A DNA stretch of 28,383 bases. Origin: CAZPKH01 sp964587165 (lineage in GTDB: Bacteria > Bacteroidota > Bacteroidia > Bacteroidales > Muribaculaceae). A program made the translations under genes and the position numbers. The stretch spans positions 1 through 28,383 of the forward strand of contig CAZPKH010000023.1 in assembly GCA_964587165.1 (NCBI GenBank), in the 5' to 3' direction. The number at the start of each line of letters is the position of its first letter. Position 1 is the stretch's first letter. Shown here in pieces: positions 15,438-23,564 of the stretch. The notes below the pieces were generated by a model, which made no database searches, was not told where the DNA came from, and saw nothing but the letters and a program-made list of their open reading frames with translations.

Positions 15438-16870
15438 ATTCCTTTTCCGGTCAATACGGTGCGAATAGTATATATCAGAATCTTGAGATCGATCACAAAC
15501 GAAGCGTTCTCGATGTAGAGTATGTCGTAGGAGAGTCGTTCTATCATCTGGTCGACAGTCGATGCATATCCGTACTTCACCATGCCCCAGGAGGTGATGC
15601 CGGGGCGCATCTGCTGCACGATGGTGTAGTGCGGAGCCCGCTTGACTATCTGCTCGATGTAGTATGCTCGCTCGGGGCGGGGCCCTACGAGCGACATGTC
15701 GCCGCGGAGCACGTTCCAGAACTGCGGCAGCTCGTCGAGGCGGTATTTGCGCATCACGCGCCCTATGCGGGTGATACGCGGATCTTCGACGGTCGAAAGA
15801 GTAGGCCCGGCGGCTTCTGCGTCGGTGCTCATTGATCTGAACTTCAGTATGTTGAACGGCTTCTTATGGAGCCCTATCCGCTCCTGGCGGTAGATCACCG
15901 GCCCCGGCGAATCGAGCTTTATTAGCGCGGCCAGCAGTGCCATCAGCGGAGAGATCGCCACCAGAGCTACCGACGATACCACTACGTCGCCCAAGCGCTT
16001 GAGGTTGAGCGTTGACGGGGCCATGTGGGTCTGGGTTATGTCGATAAGCGGCTCGGAGGCTACATTTGTGAGGCGCGGGCGTGATGTGAGCAGCTGATGC
16101 ACGTCGGCAGTGATGAATATCGGAAGTCCAAGCGGCAGCAGGCTGTTGATCAGCTCGGTAGTGGCGTGCATGCCGTTGCGGTGAGGGGTCACGATAAGCC
16201 GCTTGATGTCGTGGTCACGGCACACCTGCTCGATGGTGTCGATGGAGTATACCGGCAGGCTCTGCCCGTTCATGCTTGTGCTGAGTGGCAGCCCGGGGAG
16301 AGGGTCGACAAACCCCACAACGCGCATCCCGGTCATGGTGCGCGGATTGCGCAGGCGCTGCTCGAAGCTGATGGCAGCGCGCCCTACGCCTACGATAAGG
16401 GTGTTGAATCCCCACCGCCCCAGCCGCAGATTGCGCGCGGCGCGGTGTGTTATGGCCAGACGAGGGAGGTATACTACCGCGAAAAGCAGCAGATATAGCG
16501 GTACGACAAGATCGAATACGAAGCGGCGGTGCGGCTCAAGGTCGTTGATCAGCACAACGAAAAATACAATTGCGGTGCCCACGAGAGCTGTCGAAGCAGT
16601 GTTGAGCAGCTCCTGCACACGCGATTTCTGGAATACATTGTTATAATAGCCGCTCAGGGCATATATCCCCACCATCAGCATCGGGAAGACTATCTGCTCG
16701 ATGACGATCCACTCCGACGACAGAAACGATCCGAGGGTGGGGAATGATGACGACGGACGGCTCTGCTCGATGAGGCGGTAGCGCAGTATGTTGTAGAGCA
16801 ACATGGCGACGTTGGTCGACAACCAGTCGGCCAACACATACTTGGTGCGCTGTTGCCATAGGTGTATCAC
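15434..16870 (-). CDS. Polyprenyl glycosylphosphotransferase (WcaJ/bacterial sugar transferase family)
   Basis: A 478-aa protein with a hydrophobic N-terminus (LADWLSTNVAMLLYNIL, QIVFPMLMVGIYALSGYYN and others). A CoA-binding-like middle domain (GFNTLIVGVGRAAISFEQRL) precedes the bacterial sugar transferase domain over about the last 190 residues. The latter shows KRLGDVVVSSVALVAISPLM, SPGPVIYRQERIGLHKKPF, FKFRSM-type ILKFRSMSTDAE, YRLDELPQFWNVLRGDMSLV and GPRPER. This family moves a sugar-1-phosphate onto undecaprenyl phosphate, the first step of capsule, exopolysaccharide or O-antigen units. No other glycosyltransferase is nearby, so it may be a housekeeping initiator. The start is a GTG at 16870 overlapping the tsaC stop (GTGA); the next in-frame ATG would remove the conserved first 22 residues. 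Confidence 0.92.
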   Translation of the reverse strand: MIHLWQQRTKYVLADWLSTNVAMLLYNILRYRLIEQSRPSSSFPTLGSFLSSEWIVIEQIVFPMLMVGIYALSGYYNNVFQKSRVQELLNTASTALVGTAIVFFVVLINDLEPHRRFVFDLVVPLYLLLFAVVYLPRLAITHRAARNLRLGRWGFNTLIVGVGRAAISFEQRLRNPRTMTGMRVVGFVDPLPGLPLSTSMNGQSLPVYSIDTIEQVCRDHDIKRLIVTPHRNGMHATTELINSLLPLGLPIFITADVHQLLTSRPRLTNVASEPLIDITQTHMAPSTLNLKRLGDVVVSSVALVAISPLMALLAALIKLDSPGPVIYRQERIGLHKKPFNILKFRSMSTDAEAAGPTLSTVEDPRITRIGRVMRKYRLDELPQFWNVLRGDMSLVGPRPERAYYIEQIVKRAPHYTIVQQMRPGITSWGMVKYGYASTVDQMIERLSYDILYIENASFVIDLKILIYTIRTVLTGKGI

Positions 16871-17454
16871 TTGCGCAGGATTTTTATTTCACCGTTTTCT
16901 TTTAGGCGTATGACGGTCGAGGGCTTTCGCTCGGAGGCCGGCTCATCGCGTCGCCACAGCGATACAAAGTCGGCGCCCGATATGATTTCGGGGGAGATCT
17001 CCGCAAAGCATCCCGGAGCGGGAGCGCCGCTGATGTTGGCCGACGTCGATACAAGCGGGCGTCGCAGAGCTCTGATTACAGCCCGGCAGAATGGGTCGGT
17101 GGTGAGTCGTACGGCAAGCGAGCCGTCGGGAGCCGGCAGATTGGGTGCCACGCCGATACCTCGGTCGTAGACCACCGTGATAGGGTCGACGGCGGCTTCG
17201 AGCAGTTCGTAAGCCACATCGGGGATGCCGTCGACATACCGTTCAAGCATCGCTTCCGAGTCGACCAGCGTGATCATAGCTTTGGCTTCGGCACGCTTTT
17301 TCAGCTCATATATGCGGCCGACGGCGTCGGCGCGTGTCGCGTCGCACCCCAATCCCCACACCGTGTCGGTGGGGTAAAGTATCACTTTGCCTTGGCGGAG
17401 AGCTTCGGCTGCCGCGCGCACTTGGTCGGTAAAGAGTTGGTCTGACCGTTTCAT
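16867..17454 (-). CDS. tsaC: YrdC-domain L-threonylcarbamoyladenylate synthase
   Basis: A 195-aa protein of the Sua5/YrdC/YwlC family, short form without the Sua5 C-terminal domain. It shows KVILYPTDTVWGLGCDATRA, YELKKRAEAKAM, PITVVYDRGIGVAPNL, SLAVRLTTDPFCRAV and PLVSTSANISG. TsaC makes threonylcarbamoyl-AMP from threonine, bicarbonate and ATP for t6A37 modification of tRNAs that read ANN codons. The ATG at 17454 gives MKRSDQLFTDQ. The frame is open upstream to 17892, but that part is an arginine- and proline-rich shadow of the adjacent lipoprotein gene and was rejected. Its stop overlaps the start of the glycosylphosphotransferase gene. It lies near miaA, another tRNA A37 modification gene. 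Confidence 0.92.
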   Translation of the reverse strand: MKRSDQLFTDQVRAAAEALRQGKVILYPTDTVWGLGCDATRADAVGRIYELKKRAEAKAMITLVDSEAMLERYVDGIPDVAYELLEAAVDPITVVYDRGIGVAPNLPAPDGSLAVRLTTDPFCRAVIRALRRPLVSTSANISGAPAPGCFAEISPEIISGADFVSLWRRDEPASERKPSTVIRLKENGEIKILRK

Positions 17455-17506
17455 ATCAGCCACAAATTTACACAATTTCCCTTTATCGGCCAAACATACG
17501 GGCGTG

Positions 17507-17923
17507 TCAGCGGGTGCGCCCTGAGTTTTGAGCCGGTTCGTTGGTGGGGCGGGGGCGAGTTGTGCCTGAGTTGGAGGCATTGCCGCTACCTGTGGGGCGC
17601 GAGGGTGTGACGGCCTGACCGGGGCGATGGCCCTGCGACGGCGGAGTGGCGGGTGTCGGACGAGTCGGTGCGGGCGGTGGTGTCGGGCGCGTGGCAGGTG
17701 GCGGCGGAGGCGTAGGCCGGGTCGCAACGGGTGGCGGTGGCGGAGCGGGGGTGCCGTACGGAGGCCGTACTCCGGGATTATACAATCCGCCGGTCTGATA
17801 GTAGTACGAGTCGTAATAATCCGGATAGTCGTAGCCCGAGGATAGCAGAGCGGTGCAAGAGGTGGTGCCCAAAAGAGCTGCCGCCGCTGCAAATATATAT
17901 AGCGATCGTAAGAATCTTTTCAT
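17507..17923 (-). CDS. Proline-rich lipoprotein
   Basis: The 138-aa product has a signal peptide ending in lipobox LGTTSC (C23). A Tyr/Asp-rich stretch follows (YDYPDYYDSYYYQTGG), and then about 80 residues of low complexity dominated by Pro, Thr and Arg with irregular repeats such as RPTPPPPPAT and RPTPPPAPT. No acidic surface-export tag follows the cysteine, so it may stay periplasmic. The extended, probably disordered body could span the periplasm or cell wall. It starts 48 bases after the stop of the secreted protein upstream and ends 52 bases before tsaC. Function unknown. Confidence 0.75.
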   Translation of the reverse strand: MKRFLRSLYIFAAAAALLGTTSCTALLSSGYDYPDYYDSYYYQTGGLYNPGVRPPYGTPAPPPPPVATRPTPPPPPATRPTPPPAPTRPTPATPPSQGHRPGQAVTPSRPTGSGNASNSGTTRPRPTNEPAQNSGRTR

Positions 17924-17971
17924 GTCGTTTACAGTTTATAATTCTGACACTTCTTCGTGCAAAAGGTTTAG

Positions 17972-18973
17972 TTATTTTCTGACGAAGCGGAGTGTCGTGG
18001 AGTACAGAGGGAACTGGAGCGACAGGATGCTGCCGGTCGAGAAATCGGCGTAAAGGTCGGTGTCGATGACCCGCATCTCGGCATCGATCCAGCGCAGAAT
18101 GAAGTGATTGGCAAACTGTGTGGAGGATAGATGTCCGCGGAGCATCCCGGGATGCCAGTCGGAGGAGTTGACATCCGCACCTCCGGCATATATGATGTCG
18201 TAGCCGCCGTCGGGAGCCGCTATAAGAGCCAGCGTATATCTCCCGCCGGGGAGTGCAAGCTCAGGGTCGTTGGCGCGGTCGAGATACTCCCAGAAACCTT
18301 CGAGGCCGCTATGATGTGCGGCGAAATAACTCTCCAGATCGTCTATCGAGCTGAATCGTGTGTGCAGACCCGGGGCGGGAGAGCGTAATATCTCCGTGCT
18401 CGCCGAGTATACCGTGAGCGGCTCGCCGAAGGTGGCTATTCCCCACGACTTCAGGCCTCCGGCGTAGCTCCAGGATGTTTCCCCCACGGTGTAAAGTTTG
18501 CGCGAGCCTACAAGCACTTCGGTGAGGCCGGATCCGGTGTCGGCCACTACCTGCACTGTGTTTGGTGCCCCGGAGCGTGGATCCACGTCGTGACGCTCGT
18601 ACAGGTCGGTCGACTTGACCATCTCCGTCTGCCCGGCTGATGTGTGCGAAATTACGGTCTCGATGAACGGAGCAGCCTGCTCGTCGAATCCTGTCGCACA
18701 GTGCTGCAGCGTAACGCTGTAATACTCTGTCGGATAGTCGCCCCATACGAGCCCCCAACGGGCACCGTCGCGCAGCGAGAATTTTGTAGCAGGCAGCGAT
18801 GCGCGTGCCTCAAATATATTTGCGACCGCATCGGGGTCGAGGGCGAACAGCTCAACCGAGTCGGGCTCGATTACAGATACATTATGATACACCGACTCAC
18901 CTACGGGCGTAACGGCGGTGGCTGCGGCCGCGCCGAGCGCTATAATTGATAATGTGAAGCAGGCTTTAAGCAT
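17972..18973 (-). CDS. Secreted protein of unknown function
   Basis: A 333-aa product with a signal peptide (MLKACFTLSIIALGAAAATA, cleavage near residue 20). The mature part is soluble-looking and mixed alpha/beta, with segments such as FSLRDGARWGLVWGDYP and GGLKSWGIATFG and a C-terminal WIDAEMRVIDTDLYADFS. I do not recognise a family. The ATG at 18973 was chosen because it begins the signal peptide; a TTG at 18991 would put six extra residues before it. The ATG overlaps the end of miaA by 8 bases, so translation is probably coupled. Confidence 0.75.
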   Translation of the reverse strand: MLKACFTLSIIALGAAAATAVTPVGESVYHNVSVIEPDSVELFALDPDAVANIFEARASLPATKFSLRDGARWGLVWGDYPTEYYSVTLQHCATGFDEQAAPFIETVISHTSAGQTEMVKSTDLYERHDVDPRSGAPNTVQVVADTGSGLTEVLVGSRKLYTVGETSWSYAGGLKSWGIATFGEPLTVYSASTEILRSPAPGLHTRFSSIDDLESYFAAHHSGLEGFWEYLDRANDPELALPGGRYTLALIAAPDGGYDIIYAGGADVNSSDWHPGMLRGHLSSTQFANHFILRWIDAEMRVIDTDLYADFSTGSILSLQFPLYSTTLRFVRK

Positions 18974-19910
18974 CGGCACTCTGATTGACAATTTCGATGG
19001 CGCGGCGGCAGAATTCGTCGTCGGAAAGATCCCAGGGCAGCCAGTTGATATGCGCGGTGCGCCGCTCCATGCCGCGGAACCACGTCATCTGGCGCTTGGC
19101 AAACTGCTGTATGGCAATGAGAAGCTGCTGTGCCATCTCGTCGTAGGTGAGCTCTCCGAGCAGATGTCGCGTCACGAAGCGGTACTCGAGCCCGTACCCA
19201 ATAAGCGTCTCGGCCTCGACTCCGCTGTCGAGTAGTCGCTGCACCTCGCCCACCATATCTTCATGCTCCAGACGATGGCGCAATCGATCTTCGATGCGGG
19301 CGCGGCGTGTGTCGCGCGGTATGTCGACACCTATTACAACTGCCGCCCGGCGATTTCCCTTTGAGCCGCCCTCTTCGGGCGCAAGCTCGGGGTGATCGAT
19401 GTAGTACTGCTGTATCTCAATGGCGCGTATGGCGCGTGCCGGGGTGTCGACGTCGGTTGTGTTGTGCATGGTCTTCATCCGTGCCAGCATCTGTGTGAGC
19501 TCAGCCAACGAGCGCCCCTGCAGGGCGCGCCGCAGCTCGTCGTTCTGAGGCACTTCAGGCAGCTTAAGTCCGTTGAGAGCCGCCTCGACATACATACCCG
19601 TGCCGCCGCACAATATCGGCTGAAGCCCGCGCCTGTCGATCGATTCAAGAGCCGAGGAGTAGTCGCGCAGGTATTGATACAGATTGTATTTGTGGCCGGC
19701 GGGCACGATGTCGATCAGGTGATACGGCACGTCGGCATATTCGCCGATATCTTTGCCTGACCCTATATCCATGCCACGGTACACCTGCCGGGAGTCGGCC
19801 GATATTATTTCGGCTCTCACCGGCGCGAGGGCATGGGCGAGGGCGACGGCCCGGTGTGTTTTGCCGGATGCCGTGGGCCCGACGATGGCTATGATCGGAA
19901 GCAGCTCCAT
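18966..19910 (-). CDS. miaA: tRNA dimethylallyltransferase
   Basis: A 314-aa protein with the P-loop GPTASGKT (11-18), SADSRQVYRGMDIGSGK, the VPYHLIDIV segment, GGTGMYVEAALNGL, DTPARAIRAIEI, and the C-terminal IGYGLEYRFV, IAIQQFAKRQMTWFRGM region. This is the full family signature. MiaA transfers a dimethylallyl group from DMAPP to N6 of A37 in tRNAs that read codons starting with U. The length is normal. It starts 5 bases after the stop of the six-TM protein gene, and its stop overlaps the start of the secreted-protein gene. No hfq gene follows, unlike in enterobacteria. Confidence 0.96.
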   Translation of the reverse strand: MELLPIIAIVGPTASGKTHRAVALAHALAPVRAEIISADSRQVYRGMDIGSGKDIGEYADVPYHLIDIVPAGHKYNLYQYLRDYSSALESIDRRGLQPILCGGTGMYVEAALNGLKLPEVPQNDELRRALQGRSLAELTQMLARMKTMHNTTDVDTPARAIRAIEIQQYYIDHPELAPEEGGSKGNRRAAVVIGVDIPRDTRRARIEDRLRHRLEHEDMVGEVQRLLDSGVEAETLIGYGLEYRFVTRHLLGELTYDEMAQQLLIAIQQFAKRQMTWFRGMERRTAHINWLPWDLSDDEFCRRAIEIVNQSADA

Positions 19911-19915
19911 AGATC

Positions 19916-21268
19916 TTATGAGTCAGAGCGGCTGACGTGTCGGCTCCAGAATCGGCGGAGCTTGAAGAACGGCTTGTCGGCGTTGAGGTCGGCTACATGC
20001 AGCCATGTGAGGTCGCTGAAATTGATATCCATATTGGCCAGGTCGCTCAGGTGGAATGCCGGGTGGTAGTTCTTTATCGGATTTCGTCTCTCACCCTCGG
20101 GTGTGTAGGTCTTCCATGCCTTTGTCATTTTGACCAGGCGTATTATCTCAATCGACAGCAGCGGCACACATTTCTGGGCGTTTATCAGCTCGGCAAGCTG
20201 CTTTATGTCGTACCATTGGCCGGCGATGCGTGAGCCTTCGATGTCGTCTTTCTCTTTAAGCACCACCAGGAAGTGGAATATATTTGATGCCGAATGCTCC
20301 GAAGAGTTGGCATAGAGGAAGCGCATCTCAAAGTACTCTTCAGGGATATCGGTCATGTTGGTGAAATACTCCATCGCCTCGTCGAGAGTCACCTCCGACT
20401 GTCGGCGCAGCCTTATGGTGACGGGTGTGTCGTAGCGCGGATCGAAGCGGTCGGCAGCCCGCTCGTCGTCGCTGTGAGGAGTGCGCAGGAGTATCTCGTC
20501 GCCTGATATTATGAGGAATCGTATCTGCGAGCTGCGCCCCATGGTCGAGTAGTCGGGCTGGAAATTCTGCATGAAATACAGCCACAGCCCCTGATGCCTT
20601 ACATATACGTAGATCATCGAAGCCACCAGAAGGGCTACCGGGGCATACACGAAGTTGAAGCGGTCGGGGGAGTTGAAGTTTACGTTGATGTAGAAAAAGA
20701 GATAGTAGAACACCGAGAAGCAGGTCTCGGCTACCGAAAGAAGCAGCATCAGGCTCACCTGAAAATGACCTTCGCGCGAATAGAACGGCCCGAGATAGCC
20801 TCGCTCTGCAGGGATGCCGTTGCGCCGCTGACATTCGCGGCAGAACGACTGATTGCGTCCCCGGAAGTAAGCCCAAGCTGATATGACGGTCATCACCGGG
20901 GCAAGTATCAGGACCGGAATATACGGTAATTTGGGGTTTAGGTGAGTGATGTCGGCCACGAAGTACTTTATGTAGTCGTTGCTGTGCATCATGTTGAGTA
21001 TCATCATGATGATGGCCGACCAAAGGAGCGTCTTGGCTGTGATAAAAGGCAGCAGGGCGCATACGGGGCGTGATGAGTGTCGGTTGCGTATCACCACGGC
21101 GTATACTCCGATGCACAATGCCAGACATGCCAACGGGTAGACCCGGGGGTTGAGCGCCAACGACAGCAGGATGGCCGCAGCGAGCGCCCCGGTGCTCACA
21201 ATCCAGTACAGGCACATGGTGAATATGCCGTAGCGGTTGTTGGAGAGCAAATCGCGATTATCGTCCAT
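19916..21268 (-). CDS. Six-TM membrane protein of unknown function with a CxxC motif
   Basis: A 450-aa product. Six hydrophobic segments lie in the first ~270 residues (starting near 15, 43, 70, 116, 188 and 225). Between the fourth and fifth is SFCRECQRRNG with C143/C146, a possible metal or redox site, followed by RGYLGPFYSREG. The C-terminal ~180 residues are soluble, with many charged positions (HSDDERAADRFDPRYD, SEVTLDEAMEYF). I do not recognise the family. The ATG at 21268 (MDDNRDLLSNNRYG) was chosen because the open frame upstream overlaps the DPP IV gene and carries no homology-like sequence. It lies 17 bases after the DPP IV stop and 5 bases before miaA. Confidence 0.75.
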   Translation of the reverse strand: MDDNRDLLSNNRYGIFTMCLYWIVSTGALAAAILLSLALNPRVYPLACLALCIGVYAVVIRNRHSSRPVCALLPFITAKTLLWSAIIMMILNMMHSNDYIKYFVADITHLNPKLPYIPVLILAPVMTVISAWAYFRGRNQSFCRECQRRNGIPAERGYLGPFYSREGHFQVSLMLLLSVAETCFSVFYYLFFYINVNFNSPDRFNFVYAPVALLVASMIYVYVRHQGLWLYFMQNFQPDYSTMGRSSQIRFLIISGDEILLRTPHSDDERAADRFDPRYDTPVTIRLRRQSEVTLDEAMEYFTNMTDIPEEYFEMRFLYANSSEHSASNIFHFLVVLKEKDDIEGSRIAGQWYDIKQLAELINAQKCVPLLSIEIIRLVKMTKAWKTYTPEGERRNPIKNYHPAFHLSDLANMDINFSDLTWLHVADLNADKPFFKLRRFWSRHVSRSDS

Positions 21269-21285
21269 ATCGGAAGCAGTAGTAA

Positions 21286-23523
21286 TTAGTTCTTGAGATA
21301 GCGGTCGAAGTAGTCGAGCATGCGCGAGTATACTACTTGCCGGGAGTTGCACCCGTAGATCGAGTGGTTCATGTTGGGGAATATGAGCATATCGACCCAA
21401 GTGCCGGCGGTTTCGGCGGCCGATACAAACTCTACGGTGTTGCTGAAATGTACGTTATCGTCGGCGGTGCCGTGCATTATGAGCGTGGGGCAGCCGAGTG
21501 ATGCAGCGTGTGTCAGAGGAGCCGACTCACGATACCCCTCGGGATTCTGGCCGGGGGTGAGCATATACCGTTCGGCGTATACCGTGTCGTAGAACCGCCA
21601 GTCGGTCACCGGCGCTACCGCCACGGCTGCAGCATAGTCGAATGAGCCGGTGGTGGCCGACATCAGCGCTTCGTACCCTCCGTAGCTCCAGCCGAATATG
21701 CCGACCTTGCCCGCCCACGGCTGCGAGGCGATATAGCGGGCGGCCGCGCTCTGATCGATGGTCTCGTAGTGGCCGAGATTCTTGTATACGACATCCTGGA
21801 AAGCTCGCCCGCGGCCACCGGTGCCGCGGCCGTCGACGGTCACCACTACATATCCGCGCTCGGCAAAATAGTTCATCCACCCCATGGTCCAGCGGTCGAG
21901 CACCTCCTGCGAGCCCGGGCCGGAGTACTGGTGCATCACTACAGGGTATTTGGCCGAGGGATCGAATTGTGCGGGTTTCACCATCATGCCATACAGTTTT
22001 ATGCCCTGATCCGTCGTAAATTCAAATGTCTCGGGCCGTGGAGCCGAAGCGTAGCCTGCGGCATAGCTGCTATTGTCTTCAAGCGTCCGCACGGCCTTAT
22101 CGGAGCGTGTGGCGTAGAGGGTATAAGTCGGTGCTTGGGTGAAAGAGCTGTAATTTACGGTAAGATACGCTCCGTCGGGCGAGAGCCACCCTGAAGCGGA
22201 GCCTCGCTCGGGGGTGAGTGTTTTGACGCGCCCTTTGTCGTCGACCGACGATATGGTACGGCAATACGGCGCGGGAGCGGCCGACTGGTAGAAATGCCGG
22301 CGAGTCGAAGGGTCGTACCCTAAATAGGCTGTCACGTCAAAATCGCCTGCGGTGAGGGCGCGCAACTGCTGGCCGCTATAGCTGTACTGATAGAGGTGCG
22401 AGTAGCCCGAACGTGTCGAGAATACCACGAAACTGTCGTCGGAAAGCGACAGCTCCTCGTAGCAGCGGGGATCGATCCATGCGTTCTCTTTCTCGACGAG
22501 TATCGATCGGCTCACCATCGAGCGCGGGTTGACGGCAAGAATCTCCATACGGTTCTGGTCGCGGTTGAGTGTCACTACTGCGAGACGGTCGGAGGCTCCG
22601 GCAAAGGCTATGCGGGGTATATACTCCACATCGGCCGGAGTGGCGAATGCTTTGGTCTGTCGTGTCTCGATGTCGTATGAGTGCACCGATACGCGCGAGT
22701 TTGGCTCGCCGGCCACGGGGTATTTGTAGTTGAAACGGCCTGGATAGAGGGTGTAGCGCTCGTCGGCAGTGTCGCAACTGCCCCCGTAGAGCGGAAATCC
22801 GAACTCCGGCACATCGGTCTCGTTATATTTTATGTAGCAGAGTGTCAGGCAGTCGGGAGCCCAGGTCATGGATTGCGAGGTGGTGAACTCCTCTTCGTAC
22901 GTCCAGTCGGGCACACCGTTTATCACCTTGCGCTTTGCACCGTCGGTTGTCACGGCCACCTCGGTATTGTAGTCGAGTTTGCGCAGGTATATATTATTGT
23001 CGGCCGGATCGACAAACGCCACCATCCTTCCGTCGGGCGACATCAGCGGTGCCTGCTGCGGAGTGTGGGCGGTGGAGAGCGGTGTGAGCAGCCGTGTGCG
23101 TATCTCGTATACATAATATTCGGCAGTATACGACCGTCGGTATATCATCTTTTTGTTGCGCCATACAAGCAGCTTGGAGCCGTCGTCCGACAGGGTGAAC
23201 CCCTCTATGCCGTCGATCTTGGTCTCGCGGGTGTTGGCTATATCAAATATAGTCTGTAGCTCGCGTCCTGACTGTATGTCGCGTTTCACCACGCGCTTTC
23301 CGTCATCCTCCATAGTGAGCATCGCGGCGCCGCCTTTCTCCGGGTCGAGCTTGCAGTACTGAGGACGGGCAACGGATGCCGGGCGCACATTGTAGGCCAC
23401 GTATCTGTCTATGCCGTCGGCCACATGCGGGGCTGCCGGCGCGGCTGCAGCCGATATGCTTATCACGGCAGCAGAGAGTGCCGTGAGGATATGTTTAGAA
23501 GAAAAGATATGCTGATGTGCCAT
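21286..23523 (-). CDS. Dipeptidyl peptidase IV (S9B serine peptidase)
   Basis: A 745-aa exported enzyme. A signal peptide-like N-terminus (hydrophobic TALSAAVISISAAAAPAAP) is followed by a beta-propeller domain with the paired-glutamate region GVPDWTYEEEF that holds the substrate amino terminus. The C-terminal alpha/beta hydrolase domain carries FGWSYGGYE (nucleophile S613), HGTADDNVHFSN (Asp 688/689) and NMNHSIYG (H720), the complete S9 triad. DPP IV removes X-Pro or X-Ala dipeptides from peptide N-termini in the periplasm or at the surface. In saccharolytic and proteolytic Bacteroidales it helps use peptides. It lies 41 bases after the coiled-coil gene. Confidence 0.93.
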   Translation of the reverse strand: MAHQHIFSSKHILTALSAAVISISAAAAPAAPHVADGIDRYVAYNVRPASVARPQYCKLDPEKGGAAMLTMEDDGKRVVKRDIQSGRELQTIFDIANTRETKIDGIEGFTLSDDGSKLLVWRNKKMIYRRSYTAEYYVYEIRTRLLTPLSTAHTPQQAPLMSPDGRMVAFVDPADNNIYLRKLDYNTEVAVTTDGAKRKVINGVPDWTYEEEFTTSQSMTWAPDCLTLCYIKYNETDVPEFGFPLYGGSCDTADERYTLYPGRFNYKYPVAGEPNSRVSVHSYDIETRQTKAFATPADVEYIPRIAFAGASDRLAVVTLNRDQNRMEILAVNPRSMVSRSILVEKENAWIDPRCYEELSLSDDSFVVFSTRSGYSHLYQYSYSGQQLRALTAGDFDVTAYLGYDPSTRRHFYQSAAPAPYCRTISSVDDKGRVKTLTPERGSASGWLSPDGAYLTVNYSSFTQAPTYTLYATRSDKAVRTLEDNSSYAAGYASAPRPETFEFTTDQGIKLYGMMVKPAQFDPSAKYPVVMHQYSGPGSQEVLDRWTMGWMNYFAERGYVVVTVDGRGTGGRGRAFQDVVYKNLGHYETIDQSAAARYIASQPWAGKVGIFGWSYGGYEALMSATTGSFDYAAAVAVAPVTDWRFYDTVYAERYMLTPGQNPEGYRESAPLTHAASLGCPTLIMHGTADDNVHFSNTVEFVSAAETAGTWVDMLIFPNMNHSIYGCNSRQVVYSRMLDYFDRYLKN

Positions 23524-23564
23524 GTAGACTGTATATTTTTTTGGGGGGTGATATGTCGGTTTTT

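Noticed and set aside
17455..17892. 146-codon upstream extension of the tsaC frame
   Set aside because: It is Arg/Pro-rich because it is the other frame of the proline-rich lipoprotein; TsaC homologues begin near the ATG at 17454.
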